The position numbers and the translations under genes were made by a program. The notes under the pieces were generated by a model. That model had not been told where the DNA came from and did no database searches. It was given only the letters and a program-made list of their open reading frames with translations. Of a stretch of 64,000 bases of DNA, positions 54,761-62,361 are shown one piece after another; positions within the stretch are counted from its first letter, which is position 1, and every line of letters begins with the position of its first letter. Origin of the DNA: Kitasatospora sp. NBC_01246 (lineage in GTDB: Bacteria; Actinomycetota; Actinomycetes; Streptomycetales; Streptomycetaceae); contig NZ_CP108484.1 in assembly GCF_036226505.1 (NCBI RefSeq), positions 2,852,001 through 2,916,000 of the forward strand, read 5' to 3'.

Positions 54761-54774
54761 CTGACATTTGTCAG
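54761..54774. promoter_or_regulatory. TetR operator candidate 2
   Basis: CTGACATTTGTCAG is a perfect palindrome with arms of 6 bp. It repeats the CTGACATTTG half-element of candidate 1, 33 bp away, and lies 59 bp before the TetR start. Confidence 0.7.
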
Positions 54775-54832
54775 GCCGCTACAGTTGTGCACCAGTACCC
54801 CCCTCCGCCTCGCCGTCCGGAAGGCCCCCGCC

Positions 54833-55522
54833 ATGGCCGCTCAGCGCTCGCCCCTCGCCACCGCCCCGGCCCTCCGGCCGGCCGAGGGCGCCGGTCCCGG
54901 CCTGCGCGAGCGCAAGAAGCAGCGCACCCGGGACGCCCTGATCGAGGCCGCCCACCGGCTCTTCCTCAGCCAGGGGTTCGCCGGCACGACGGTGGACGAG
55001 ATCGCCGCCGCCGTCGACGTCTCGCAGCGCACCTTCTTCCGCTACTTCGCCAACAAGGACGAGGTCGCCCTCGCCGTCATGGCCGACGCCGAGGACTACT
55101 TCATCGACCGGCTGCGGGCCCGCCCCGCCGAGGAGAACCCGCTGCAGGCACTGCGGGCCGCGATCGTCGAGTCCTGGCACGACCTCGGCTCCCGGCACCG
55201 GACCGGCCCGGGCTCGGTGACCAGCGCGCTGGAACTGATGCAGATGATCGAGGACACCCCCACACTGCTCGCCGCCCACCTGCGCCGGGTCACCGAGCAG
55301 GAGCGGGTGGTGGTCCAGGTACTGGCGGCCCGCGAGGGCCTCGACCCGGCCGAGGACCTGCGCCCCACCGTGATGGCCGCGGTCTTCGGCAGCGTGCTGC
55401 GCGCGGCCCACCTGTCCTGGAGCGCCGACCACGAGGCGTCCGGCCTGGAGGGCATGATCGCGCTGATCACCCGTCACTTCGACCAGCTCGGCCCCGCCCT
55501 GGCCGGCGACTGGCGGCACTAG
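54833..55522 (+). CDS. TetR family regulator of the MFS transporter
   Basis: A 229-residue TetR protein. Helix-turn-helix: RERKKQRTRDALIEAAHRLFLSQGFAGTTVDEIAAAVDVSQRTFFRYFANKDEVALAV. The C-terminal part is of the actinobacterial drug-efflux type. ATG at 54833 has GGAAGG upstream and precedes the domain by a short tail; a longer in-frame start would enter the operator region. The divergent MFS gene and palindromes at 54718 and 54761 form the classical TetR/efflux arrangement. Confidence 0.9.
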   Translation: MAAQRSPLATAPALRPAEGAGPGLRERKKQRTRDALIEAAHRLFLSQGFAGTTVDEIAAAVDVSQRTFFRYFANKDEVALAVMADAEDYFIDRLRARPAEENPLQALRAAIVESWHDLGSRHRTGPGSVTSALELMQMIEDTPTLLAAHLRRVTEQERVVVQVLAAREGLDPAEDLRPTVMAAVFGSVLRAAHLSWSADHEASGLEGMIALITRHFDQLGPALAGDWRH

Positions 55523-55632
55523 CACCCCGTCCGGGAGCGGCCCCGGCGGCCACCGGGTCATACCGGAGTACTACGGCGGAGTCCGGTCCCCGGTCCGACG
55601 CCCGTCGGCACGGGCCGCCCTAGGCTGACGGG

Positions 55633-56934
55633 ATGATCGATCCGCCCACCGGGCCGGCCCGGGGCGGCCTGCTCCCCGGTCTGCTCGCCCCGCTCGCCCG
55701 CCCGTCCACCGACCACACCCCGCTGCTGGCCCACGCCGCCGCCCGCTGGGCCCGCTGGCTGCCGTACGTCCTCGCGCTGGCCGCGATCAGCTCCCTGCTG
55801 CCCAGCGCGACCAACGTCCTGGCCACCGACTACGGCCTCAACGTCGGCCTCGCGGCGGCCCTCTCGATCGCCCAGACCGTGCCGCTGCTGCTCGCCGTGA
55901 GCCGCCCGCTGCCCGCCTGGTGGATGATCGGCGCCGCCGACCTGCTGACCTCCCTGCTGATCCTCACCACCGGCCGGGACACCTCCTCCTCCTGGCCGTG
56001 GCCGGCCCCCGGCGTGGTCGGCTACCTGCTGCTGATGCTGCCGCTCGCGCTGCGCGAACGGCGCCGCACCCTGCTCTCCGTCTGGCTGGCCACCACCGCC
56101 ACGAGCCTCGCGCTGTCGCTGCTCGGCATCCGCGCGGACGTCGGCAGCGACAACAGCCTGCTCGCGGTGGCCCTGACCGGGGCCGTCCTGGTCCTGGGCG
56201 GCGCCCTTCGGGAACGGGCCGAGGCCCAGCGGCTGCTCGCCGAGCAGGAGCACATCAGCGAGGCCGAGCGCGAGCGCCGCACCCTGCTGGAGGAGCGCGC
56301 CCGGATCGCCCGCGAGCTGCACGACGTGGTCGCCCACCACATGTCGGTGATCGCCGTCCAGGCCGCCAGCGCCCCGTACCGGATCGCCGGCGTGCCGCCC
56401 GAGGCGGCCGAGGAGTTCGGCGCCATCGCCGGCACCGCCCGCGACTCGCTGTCCGAGATGCGGCGGCTGCTCGGGGTGCTGCGCAGCGAGGAGTCCGGCA
56501 CCGAGAAGGCGCCCCAGCCCGGGATCGCGCAACTGGCCCAGCTGGTCGAGACGGTCGGCCGGGCCGGGGTGCCGGCCGAGCTGGCGGTGCTCCCGGAGCT
56601 GGTCGACGCCCTGCCGCAGGCCGTCGACCTCTCCGTCTACCGGATCGTCCAGGAGGCGCTGGCCAACGTCGTCCGGCACGCGCCCGGCGCCGAGGCCTGG
56701 GTGTCGCTGGCCGTCGACGGCCCGGCCCTGCTGGTCACCGTGGTGAACGGGGCCCCGCCCGCGCGCGCCGAGTCGCTGGAGGCCGCCGCCGAGGGCACCG
56801 GTCACGGGCTGGTCGGCATGCGGGAACGGGTGCGGCTGCTGGATGGGAAGCTGGACACCGGCCCGCTGCCCGACGGCGGCTTCAAGGTGGCCGCCGTCCT
56901 GCCGATCGACACCCCCCGGGAGCCCGCCGCATGA
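55633..56934 (+). CDS. NarL-type sensor histidine kinase
   Basis: A 433-residue membrane kinase with about six helices (WLPYVLALAAISSLLP, VGLAAALSIAQTVPLLLAV, WMIGAADLLTSLLIL, GVVGYLLLMLPLALRERR, LLSVWLATTATSLALSLLG, LAVALTGAVLVLGGALRE) and no large external domain. HisKA_3 has ERARIARELHDVVAHHMSVIAVQ and the ATPase VQEALANVVRHAP, VVNGAPP and GHGLVGMRERV. The stop overlaps the regulator start (ATGA), so the pair is coupled. It precedes a hydrolase and acyltransferase that may belong to its regulon. Confidence 0.93.
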   Translation: MIDPPTGPARGGLLPGLLAPLARPSTDHTPLLAHAAARWARWLPYVLALAAISSLLPSATNVLATDYGLNVGLAAALSIAQTVPLLLAVSRPLPAWWMIGAADLLTSLLILTTGRDTSSSWPWPAPGVVGYLLLMLPLALRERRRTLLSVWLATTATSLALSLLGIRADVGSDNSLLAVALTGAVLVLGGALRERAEAQRLLAEQEHISEAERERRTLLEERARIARELHDVVAHHMSVIAVQAASAPYRIAGVPPEAAEEFGAIAGTARDSLSEMRRLLGVLRSEESGTEKAPQPGIAQLAQLVETVGRAGVPAELAVLPELVDALPQAVDLSVYRIVQEALANVVRHAPGAEAWVSLAVDGPALLVTVVNGAPPARAESLEAAAEGTGHGLVGMRERVRLLDGKLDTGPLPDGGFKVAAVLPIDTPREPAA

Positions 56935-57605
56935 CCATCCGCGTGATCATCGTCGACGACCAGGCGATGGTGCGGGCGGGCTTCGCCGCCCTGCTCGGCG
57001 TCCAGAGCGACATCGACGTGGTGGGCGACGCGGCGGACGGCGCGCAGGCCCTGGAGGTCTGCGGCCGCACCCACCCCGACGTCGTGCTGATGGACGTCCG
57101 GATGCCCGTGATGGACGGCCTGGAGGCGGCCCGCCGGCTGCTCGACCCGGCCGTCCCCGGGGCCCACCGGCCGAAGGTGCTGATGCTGACCACCTTCGAC
57201 GTGGACGACTACGTGTACGAGGCGCTGCGGGCCGGGGCCAGCGGCTTCCTGCTCAAGGACGCGCCCCCCGCCGACCTGATCGCCGCGGTGCGGGTGGTGG
57301 CGGCCGGCGACGCGCTGCTCGCCCCCTCGGTCACCCGCCGGCTGATCGAGGACTTCGCCCGGACCAGGCCGGCCCGGCGCCGCGACCCCAAGCTGCGGCT
57401 GAACGGCCTGACCCCCCGGGAGACCGAGGTGCTGGAGATGATCGCCCGCGGCCTGTCCAACCAGGAGATCGCCGCCGGCCTGGTGCTCGCCGAACAGACC
57501 GTCAAGACCCACATCGGCCGGATCCTCGCCAAGCTCGACCTGCGCGATCGCGCCCAGGCGGTGGTCCTGGCCTACGAGTCCGGCCTGGTGACGCCGGGTC
57601 AGTGA
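56931..57605 (+). CDS. NarL/LuxR-type response regulator
   Basis: A 224-residue regulator: receiver with VDDQ, Asp55 in VVLMDVRMP, LTTF and LKDAPP, then the LuxR helix-turn-helix TPRETEVLEMIARGLSNQEIAAGLVLAEQTVKTHIGRILAKLDLRDRAQAVVL. The 4-nt ATGA overlap with the kinase stop supports the ATG. ACCCGGGTAGTACCCGGGAG, found just downstream before the hydrolase gene, resembles a direct/inverted binding site and a weaker version occurs before the kinase gene. Confidence 0.93.
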   Translation: MTIRVIIVDDQAMVRAGFAALLGVQSDIDVVGDAADGAQALEVCGRTHPDVVLMDVRMPVMDGLEAARRLLDPAVPGAHRPKVLMLTTFDVDDYVYEALRAGASGFLLKDAPPADLIAAVRVVAAGDALLAPSVTRRLIEDFARTRPARRRDPKLRLNGLTPRETEVLEMIARGLSNQEIAAGLVLAEQTVKTHIGRILAKLDLRDRAQAVVLAYESGLVTPGQ

Positions 57606-57640
57606 GCGGCCCGGCCCCGGCCGGTCCCGTTCCCCTCCTG

Positions 57641-57661
57641 CTACCCGGGTAGTACCCGGGA
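57641..57661. promoter_or_regulatory. Candidate response-regulator site
   Basis: CTACCCGGGTAG is a perfect 12-bp palindrome followed by TACCCGGGA, giving two ACCCGGG units spaced 11 bp. A looser copy, ACCGGGTCATACCGGAG, lies at 55552-55568 before the kinase gene. Both fit a NarL-type dimer binding site. Confidence 0.5.
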
Positions 57662-57664
57662 GTT

Positions 57665-57692
57665 GGCCCCGCGGAGTGACGTCCGCGGGGCC
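57665..57692 (+). terminator. Hairpin terminator after the two-component genes
   Basis: A perfect 11-bp stem (57665-57675 with 57682-57692) with a 6-nt loop lies 60 bp past the response regulator stop, implying that the hydrolase gene has its own promoter or relies on read-through. Confidence 0.65.
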
Positions 57693-57748
57693 GCCGCGTT
57701 TCTACCTTCCTCTCCGTCGACACCCGACGGACAAGGGAGAACACGCAC

Positions 57749-58897
57749 ATGCGGCAGCCTCGCACCGAGCACCGACCCCGGCCCCGGCGCTTCGCCCGCA
57801 CGGTCGCCGCCGCCGCGGTCGCCCTGGCCGCCGTACTGGGCGCCGGGGGCTGGGCCTGCGACACCCAGCACCCGGTCACCGGCCCACCGCCCGGCACCGC
57901 CGGCTGGGTCGCCGACACCACCCTCGGCCTCCGGCTGCCCGACCCGGCCACCGCCTCCCCCGCCGCGGTGGCCGCCTTCTTCGCCGAACTGCCGACCGCC
58001 CGTCAGGACGCGCTGGCCGTCCGCCACCCGCTTGTGGTCGGCAACCTCGACGGCGCCCCCGTCGGCCTCCGCTACCGGGCCAACGCCCTGGCCCTGGCCG
58101 AGGAGCGCGGCCGCGAACTCGCCCGCGCCGCCGACCCGGCGCTCACCCCTCAGGACCGCAGCACCGCCCGCGAACGCGCCGAGCGCTACCGCACCCTGCT
58201 GGACGGCGACCGGCGGATCCTCGCCTTCGACCCGCGCGGACGCGGCCAGGTCGCCGAAGTCCTCGGCGACCTGGCCACCGCACCCCGGACGGCCGTCGTC
58301 GTGCCCGGCTCGGACATCGACCTGCGGAGCTTCGACCGGCCCACCGACCCGTACGGCACCCCGGCCGGGATGGCCCGCGCCCTGTACGAGGCCACCGGCC
58401 GGCAGACCGCCGTGATCGCCTGGGCCGGCTACACCACTCCGGTCGGCCTCGGCCCGGACGCCGCCACCGAGACCCTCGCCCGGGCCGGCGCCCGGCGGCT
58501 CACCCGGCTGCTGGACGGGCTCGCCGTCACCACCCGGCCGGCCGCGCCCGCCACGGTGTTCTGCCACAGCTACGGCTCGGTGGTCTGCGGCCTGGCCCGC
58601 CCCGGGCCGGAGCAGGCCGCCGCCCTGGTGGTGCTCGGCTCCCCCGGCATGGGCGTCGGCTCGGCCGCCGACCTCGACCCCCGGGTGCCGCTCTGGGCCA
58701 CCCGGCGCAACGGCTCCGACTGGATCGGCGACGTGCCCAACGTCTCGCTCCTCGGCCTCGGCCACGGCGCCGATCCGACCGGTCCCGCGTTCGGCGCCCG
58801 CCCGCTGCCCGCCACCGGATCCCACGGCCACACCGGCTACTTCACCCCGGGCACCGCCTCGCTCGCCGCCTACGCCGCCCTCGCGCTCGGCCGCTGA
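57749..58897 (+). CDS. Exported alpha/beta hydrolase, DUF1023 type
   Basis: A 382-residue hydrolase. The N-terminus RPRRFARTVAAAAVALAAVLGAGGWAC looks like a Tat or Sec signal. The DUF1023 block TAVVVPGSDIDLRSFDRPTDPYGTPAGMARALYEATG leads to the nucleophile in VFCHSYGSVVCGLA, an Asp near GLGHGADPTG, and the His in TGSHGHTGYF. Family members are esterases or lipases of unknown substrate, often beside actinomycete acyltransferases. The downstream acyltransferase starts 28 bp after its stop, so the two are probably co-transcribed. Confidence 0.85.
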   Translation: MRQPRTEHRPRPRRFARTVAAAAVALAAVLGAGGWACDTQHPVTGPPPGTAGWVADTTLGLRLPDPATASPAAVAAFFAELPTARQDALAVRHPLVVGNLDGAPVGLRYRANALALAEERGRELARAADPALTPQDRSTARERAERYRTLLDGDRRILAFDPRGRGQVAEVLGDLATAPRTAVVVPGSDIDLRSFDRPTDPYGTPAGMARALYEATGRQTAVIAWAGYTTPVGLGPDAATETLARAGARRLTRLLDGLAVTTRPAAPATVFCHSYGSVVCGLARPGPEQAAALVVLGSPGMGVGSAADLDPRVPLWATRRNGSDWIGDVPNVSLLGLGHGADPTGPAFGARPLPATGSHGHTGYFTPGTASLAAYAALALGR

Positions 58898-58925
58898 GCC
58901 CCACCACCTCCCGAGGAGCAACGCC

Positions 58926-60152
58926 ATGCCCCACCCGCTGACCGCCCTGCGCCGCGCCGCGCACCAGGTCGACACCCGCACCCCCGAGACCCGCGACCGC
59001 GCCCTGGACGGGCTGCGCGCCCTCGCCCTGCTCGCCGTCCCCGTCGGCCACTGGCTGCTCGGCGGCTTCACCCTCTCCGCCGACGGCGCCCTGCACAACG
59101 CCAGCCCGCTCGGCTCGCTCGGCTTCCTCGCCCCGGCCAGCTGGGTGCTCCAGATGCTCGGGGTGTTCTTCCTGGTCGGTGGCCACTCCTCGGTCCGCTC
59201 GCTGGAGCGGGCCCGCGCCCGCGGGGTCGGCCACGCCGGCTGGCTGCGGGCCCGCTCGGTGCGGCTGCTGCGCCCGGTCCTCGGGGTGGCGGCCGTCTGG
59301 GCGCTGCTGATCCCGGTGCTGGGCCGACTCGGCGTCCCCGGCGACACCGTCCGGACCGGCTCGGTGCTGGTGGTGCAGCCGCTCTGGTACATCGGCGTCT
59401 ACCTGGGGCTGACCGCGCTGACCCCGCTCTGCGTAACCGCCGCCCGGCGGCTGCGCGGCTGGTCGGCGGGCGTCCTGGCGGCCGTGGTCGCGGTGGTCGA
59501 CCTGCTGCGCTACGGCCCGTGGGCGGACGCGGTGCCGTCCTGGGTCGGGCTGCTGAACATCCTGCCGGGCTGGCTCTTCGGCTATCAGCTGGGCGTGCTC
59601 TGGGCCCACGGGCGGCTCGGCCGTCCGGCCGCGCGCCTGCTGCTGCTCGGCGGCGCCGCGCTGTTCACCGCGCTGCTGCTGGTCTTCCACTACCCCGCCA
59701 GCATGGTCGGCGTGCCCGGCGCCGGGCGGACCAACTCGCACCCGCCGTCCCTGCTGGTCCTGGCGCTGGCGGCGGTGCAGATCGGCGCCGCGGTGCTGCT
59801 GCGCGAGCGGCTCGGCCGGCTGCTGCGCCGCCCGATGCTCTGGCTGCCGGTGGTGGCGGTCAACCTCTCGGCGATGACGATCTTCTGCTGGCACCAGAGC
59901 GCGATGCTGGCCGTCGCGGTACCGGGCGCGGCCGTCCTCGGCACCGTGCCCGGCCTGACCGGCGCCCCGGACTCGCTGGCCTGGGCGGCCGCCCGGGTGG
60001 CGCTGCTACCGCTGTTCGGCGCCGTCCTGGTCGCGATCGGGTGGTTCACCCGCCGCTTCGACGGCCCCTGGACGGCGTTCTCCCGCCCCTGGAAGACGGT
60101 GGCCGGCGCCGCCGCGGCGCTGTTCGCCGCGTACGCGCTGGGCGTGGTGTGA
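58926..60152 (+). CDS. Membrane acyltransferase (AcylT3 type)
   Basis: A 408-residue protein with about ten membrane helices. The AcylT3 signature RDRALDGLRALALLAVPVGHWLLGGF contains the conserved Arg and catalytic His; LRARSVRLLRPVLGVAAVWALLIPVLG and FFLVGG follow in the usual order. These enzymes acylate sugars, lipids or antibiotics at the membrane. With the exported hydrolase and the two-component pair it may modify or recycle an envelope lipid or glycan. The ATG follows GAGGAGCAACGCC. Confidence 0.9.
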   Translation: MPHPLTALRRAAHQVDTRTPETRDRALDGLRALALLAVPVGHWLLGGFTLSADGALHNASPLGSLGFLAPASWVLQMLGVFFLVGGHSSVRSLERARARGVGHAGWLRARSVRLLRPVLGVAAVWALLIPVLGRLGVPGDTVRTGSVLVVQPLWYIGVYLGLTALTPLCVTAARRLRGWSAGVLAAVVAVVDLLRYGPWADAVPSWVGLLNILPGWLFGYQLGVLWAHGRLGRPAARLLLLGGAALFTALLLVFHYPASMVGVPGAGRTNSHPPSLLVLALAAVQIGAAVLLRERLGRLLRRPMLWLPVVAVNLSAMTIFCWHQSAMLAVAVPGAAVLGTVPGLTGAPDSLAWAAARVALLPLFGAVLVAIGWFTRRFDGPWTAFSRPWKTVAGAAAALFAAYALGVV

Positions 60153-60375
60153 GCCGGTCGGCGCAGCCGGGGAACTGACGGGGCGTGAGCCGCACACGGG
60201 GGCCCACGCCCCGTCCGTCGGCGACACGCACCCGGCCGGGGATGGATCCGCATGCGAACCGACACGCACTGTGATGTCCTGTGGCGGTCGGCGACGGTCG
60301 GTCTTCCCCGCCCGCCCACGGCCGGGCCGTCCGCACCCGCCGGCTTCTCCCCCACACCCCCTTCCGAGGAGTCCC

Positions 60376-62325
60376 ATGTCCCTGTCCCGACCACGGCCGA
60401 GATCCGGCCGCCGGCTCGCCTCCGTCGCCACCGCCGTCGTCTGCGCGCTGACCACCGGCACCGTCCTGACCGCCGCCACCCCCGCCGTCGCCCTGGTCCT
60501 CGCCCACGGCGGCGGCCACGACGAGGCCGCGGTCCCGGCCGACACCGCCCCGCACATCACCGCGCCCCGGGTGCTGGCCGAGATGCGCGACGACGAGGTC
60601 GCCGCGCTCGGCCCGGAGCACGCCGAGGAGCACGCCCGGATGCGCGCGGCCGTCCGCGGCGTCGGCGACTACCCGCAGACCACCCGGACCAACCGGCTGA
60701 AGGCGCTGACGGACTCCCAGACCGCCGCCAACGCCGGCTTCGACCCGGCGACCTTCGGCGCGTTCAAGGCGTACTTCCCCTCCCCCGACTTCGGCGACCA
60801 CATCGCCCTGCTGCCGACCGGCAAGGTGCTGCTGTTCTCCTTCGAACGGATCGAGACCAACCCGGAGAAGGAGCCGGCCCCCACCCAGACCATCGGCCGG
60901 GAGAACGCCGGCCGGGCCTTCCTCTGGGACCCGGCCAAGGGCACCGGCACCGCCGCCTTCAAGCAGGTCACGCCGCCGGTCGTCGACATGCCGGACGGCC
61001 TCGGCCAGGAGCGCCCGGCGCCGTTCTTCTGCGCCGGGCACTCCTACCTGCCCAACGGCATGCTGGGCGTCTTCGGCGGCAACCTGGGCGGCAACGGCGG
61101 CACCGGCGCCAAGCTCTCGCTGATCTTCGACCCGTGGACCGAGGCCTGGACCCGCAACCCCGACATGTCGGTCGGCCGCTGGTACCCCTCGGTGGTCACC
61201 GGCGCCGACGGCCGGCAGCTGATCATGTCCGGCCAGTCCGAGCTCGGCTGGGGCACCCCGACCCCGGTCGTCGAGCGCTTCCCCGCCAAGGGCCACCCGG
61301 TGCCGCACCTGAAGACCGAGACGCCGAGGAACACCCCGGTGGACCGGTTCAAGGCGGACGCGCCGTTCACCCTGGACTACCCGCACCTGTTCTCGCTCAA
61401 CGACGGCAACATCTACGGCTTCGGCCGCCAGGCCGCCGAGCAGTGGAAGTTCGACCCGGTCAACGAGACCCGCAGCGACCTGACCGCCCGCCCGGACGGC
61501 CGCAAGCGCAACTACGGCTCGGCCGTCATGCTGCCCGGCGGCGTCAACGGCCCGGACTCCGCGCTCGTCCTCGGCGGGGACCGCGACAACCCGAGCACCC
61601 TGCGCTTCTCCAACGGCAGTTGGACCGCCGAGAAGTCCCGCGCCTTCGGCCGCACCCAGGACGACACCATCCTGCTGCCCGACGGCAAGCTGATGACCGT
61701 CAACGGCGCCTACGACATCCGGGACTACGGCAACGGCCCCTACAACCCGAACGCCGACCTCAAGTACCGCCAGGTCGAACTCCGCGACGACCAGGGCAAC
61801 TGGAAGCTCGGCCCGGTCCAGCGGCTGCCGCGCGGCTACCACTCCAACGCCGTCGTGCTGCCCGACGGACGGGTCATGGTGACCGGCGACGAGCTGCAGC
61901 AGATCGCCAACAACCCGGACATCGACGGCACGGTGAGCGGCATCCCCGGCACGACCGGACCCGTCACCATGAACGGCACCATCGAGATCTACGAGCCCGC
62001 CTACCTGCACCAGGCCGACCGCCCCTCGCTCGACCGGGGGCCCACCTCCCCGGTCGGCTACGACAAGAAGTTCCTGGTCACCACCTCGACCCCGGAACGG
62101 GCCGCCAAGGCCGTCCTGCTGGCGCCGACCACCGCCACCCACTCGGTCAACACCAGCCAGCGCCAGATCGAACTGCGGCTCAGCAGCCGGGCCGGAAACC
62201 GGCTGGAGTTCCAGGCGCCGCCGGACGCCAAGGCCGCGCCCCCCGGCTGGTACATGCTCTTCCTGCTCAACGACAAGGGCGTGCCCAGCGTCGCGCAGTG
62301 GGTGCAGCTCGGCTCCCCGGCCTGA
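60376..62325 (+). CDS. Secreted copper radical oxidase (galactose oxidase-like)
   Basis: A 649-residue exported protein. The signal SGRRLASVATAVVCALTTGTVLTAATPAVA is followed by a Kelch-type beta-propeller and a C-terminal DUF1929-like domain. All residues of the copper-radical site are present at the expected spacing: Cys219 in FFCAGHS and Tyr270 in GRWYPS (the crosslinked pair), Tyr488-His489 in RGYHSNAV and His589 in THSVNTSQRQIEL. These enzymes oxidise alcohols to aldehydes and release H2O2; the Streptomyces GlxA member acts in hyphal wall polymer assembly. ATG at 60376 has GAGGA upstream. A DyP peroxidase gene starts 36 bp downstream. Confidence 0.93.
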   Translation: MSLSRPRPRSGRRLASVATAVVCALTTGTVLTAATPAVALVLAHGGGHDEAAVPADTAPHITAPRVLAEMRDDEVAALGPEHAEEHARMRAAVRGVGDYPQTTRTNRLKALTDSQTAANAGFDPATFGAFKAYFPSPDFGDHIALLPTGKVLLFSFERIETNPEKEPAPTQTIGRENAGRAFLWDPAKGTGTAAFKQVTPPVVDMPDGLGQERPAPFFCAGHSYLPNGMLGVFGGNLGGNGGTGAKLSLIFDPWTEAWTRNPDMSVGRWYPSVVTGADGRQLIMSGQSELGWGTPTPVVERFPAKGHPVPHLKTETPRNTPVDRFKADAPFTLDYPHLFSLNDGNIYGFGRQAAEQWKFDPVNETRSDLTARPDGRKRNYGSAVMLPGGVNGPDSALVLGGDRDNPSTLRFSNGSWTAEKSRAFGRTQDDTILLPDGKLMTVNGAYDIRDYGNGPYNPNADLKYRQVELRDDQGNWKLGPVQRLPRGYHSNAVVLPDGRVMVTGDELQQIANNPDIDGTVSGIPGTTGPVTMNGTIEIYEPAYLHQADRPSLDRGPTSPVGYDKKFLVTTSTPERAAKAVLLAPTTATHSVNTSQRQIELRLSSRAGNRLEFQAPPDAKAAPPGWYMLFLLNDKGVPSVAQWVQLGSPA

Positions 62326-62361
62326 TCCCGGCCTCCCCCACCCACCCCACGGAGGAACCCC

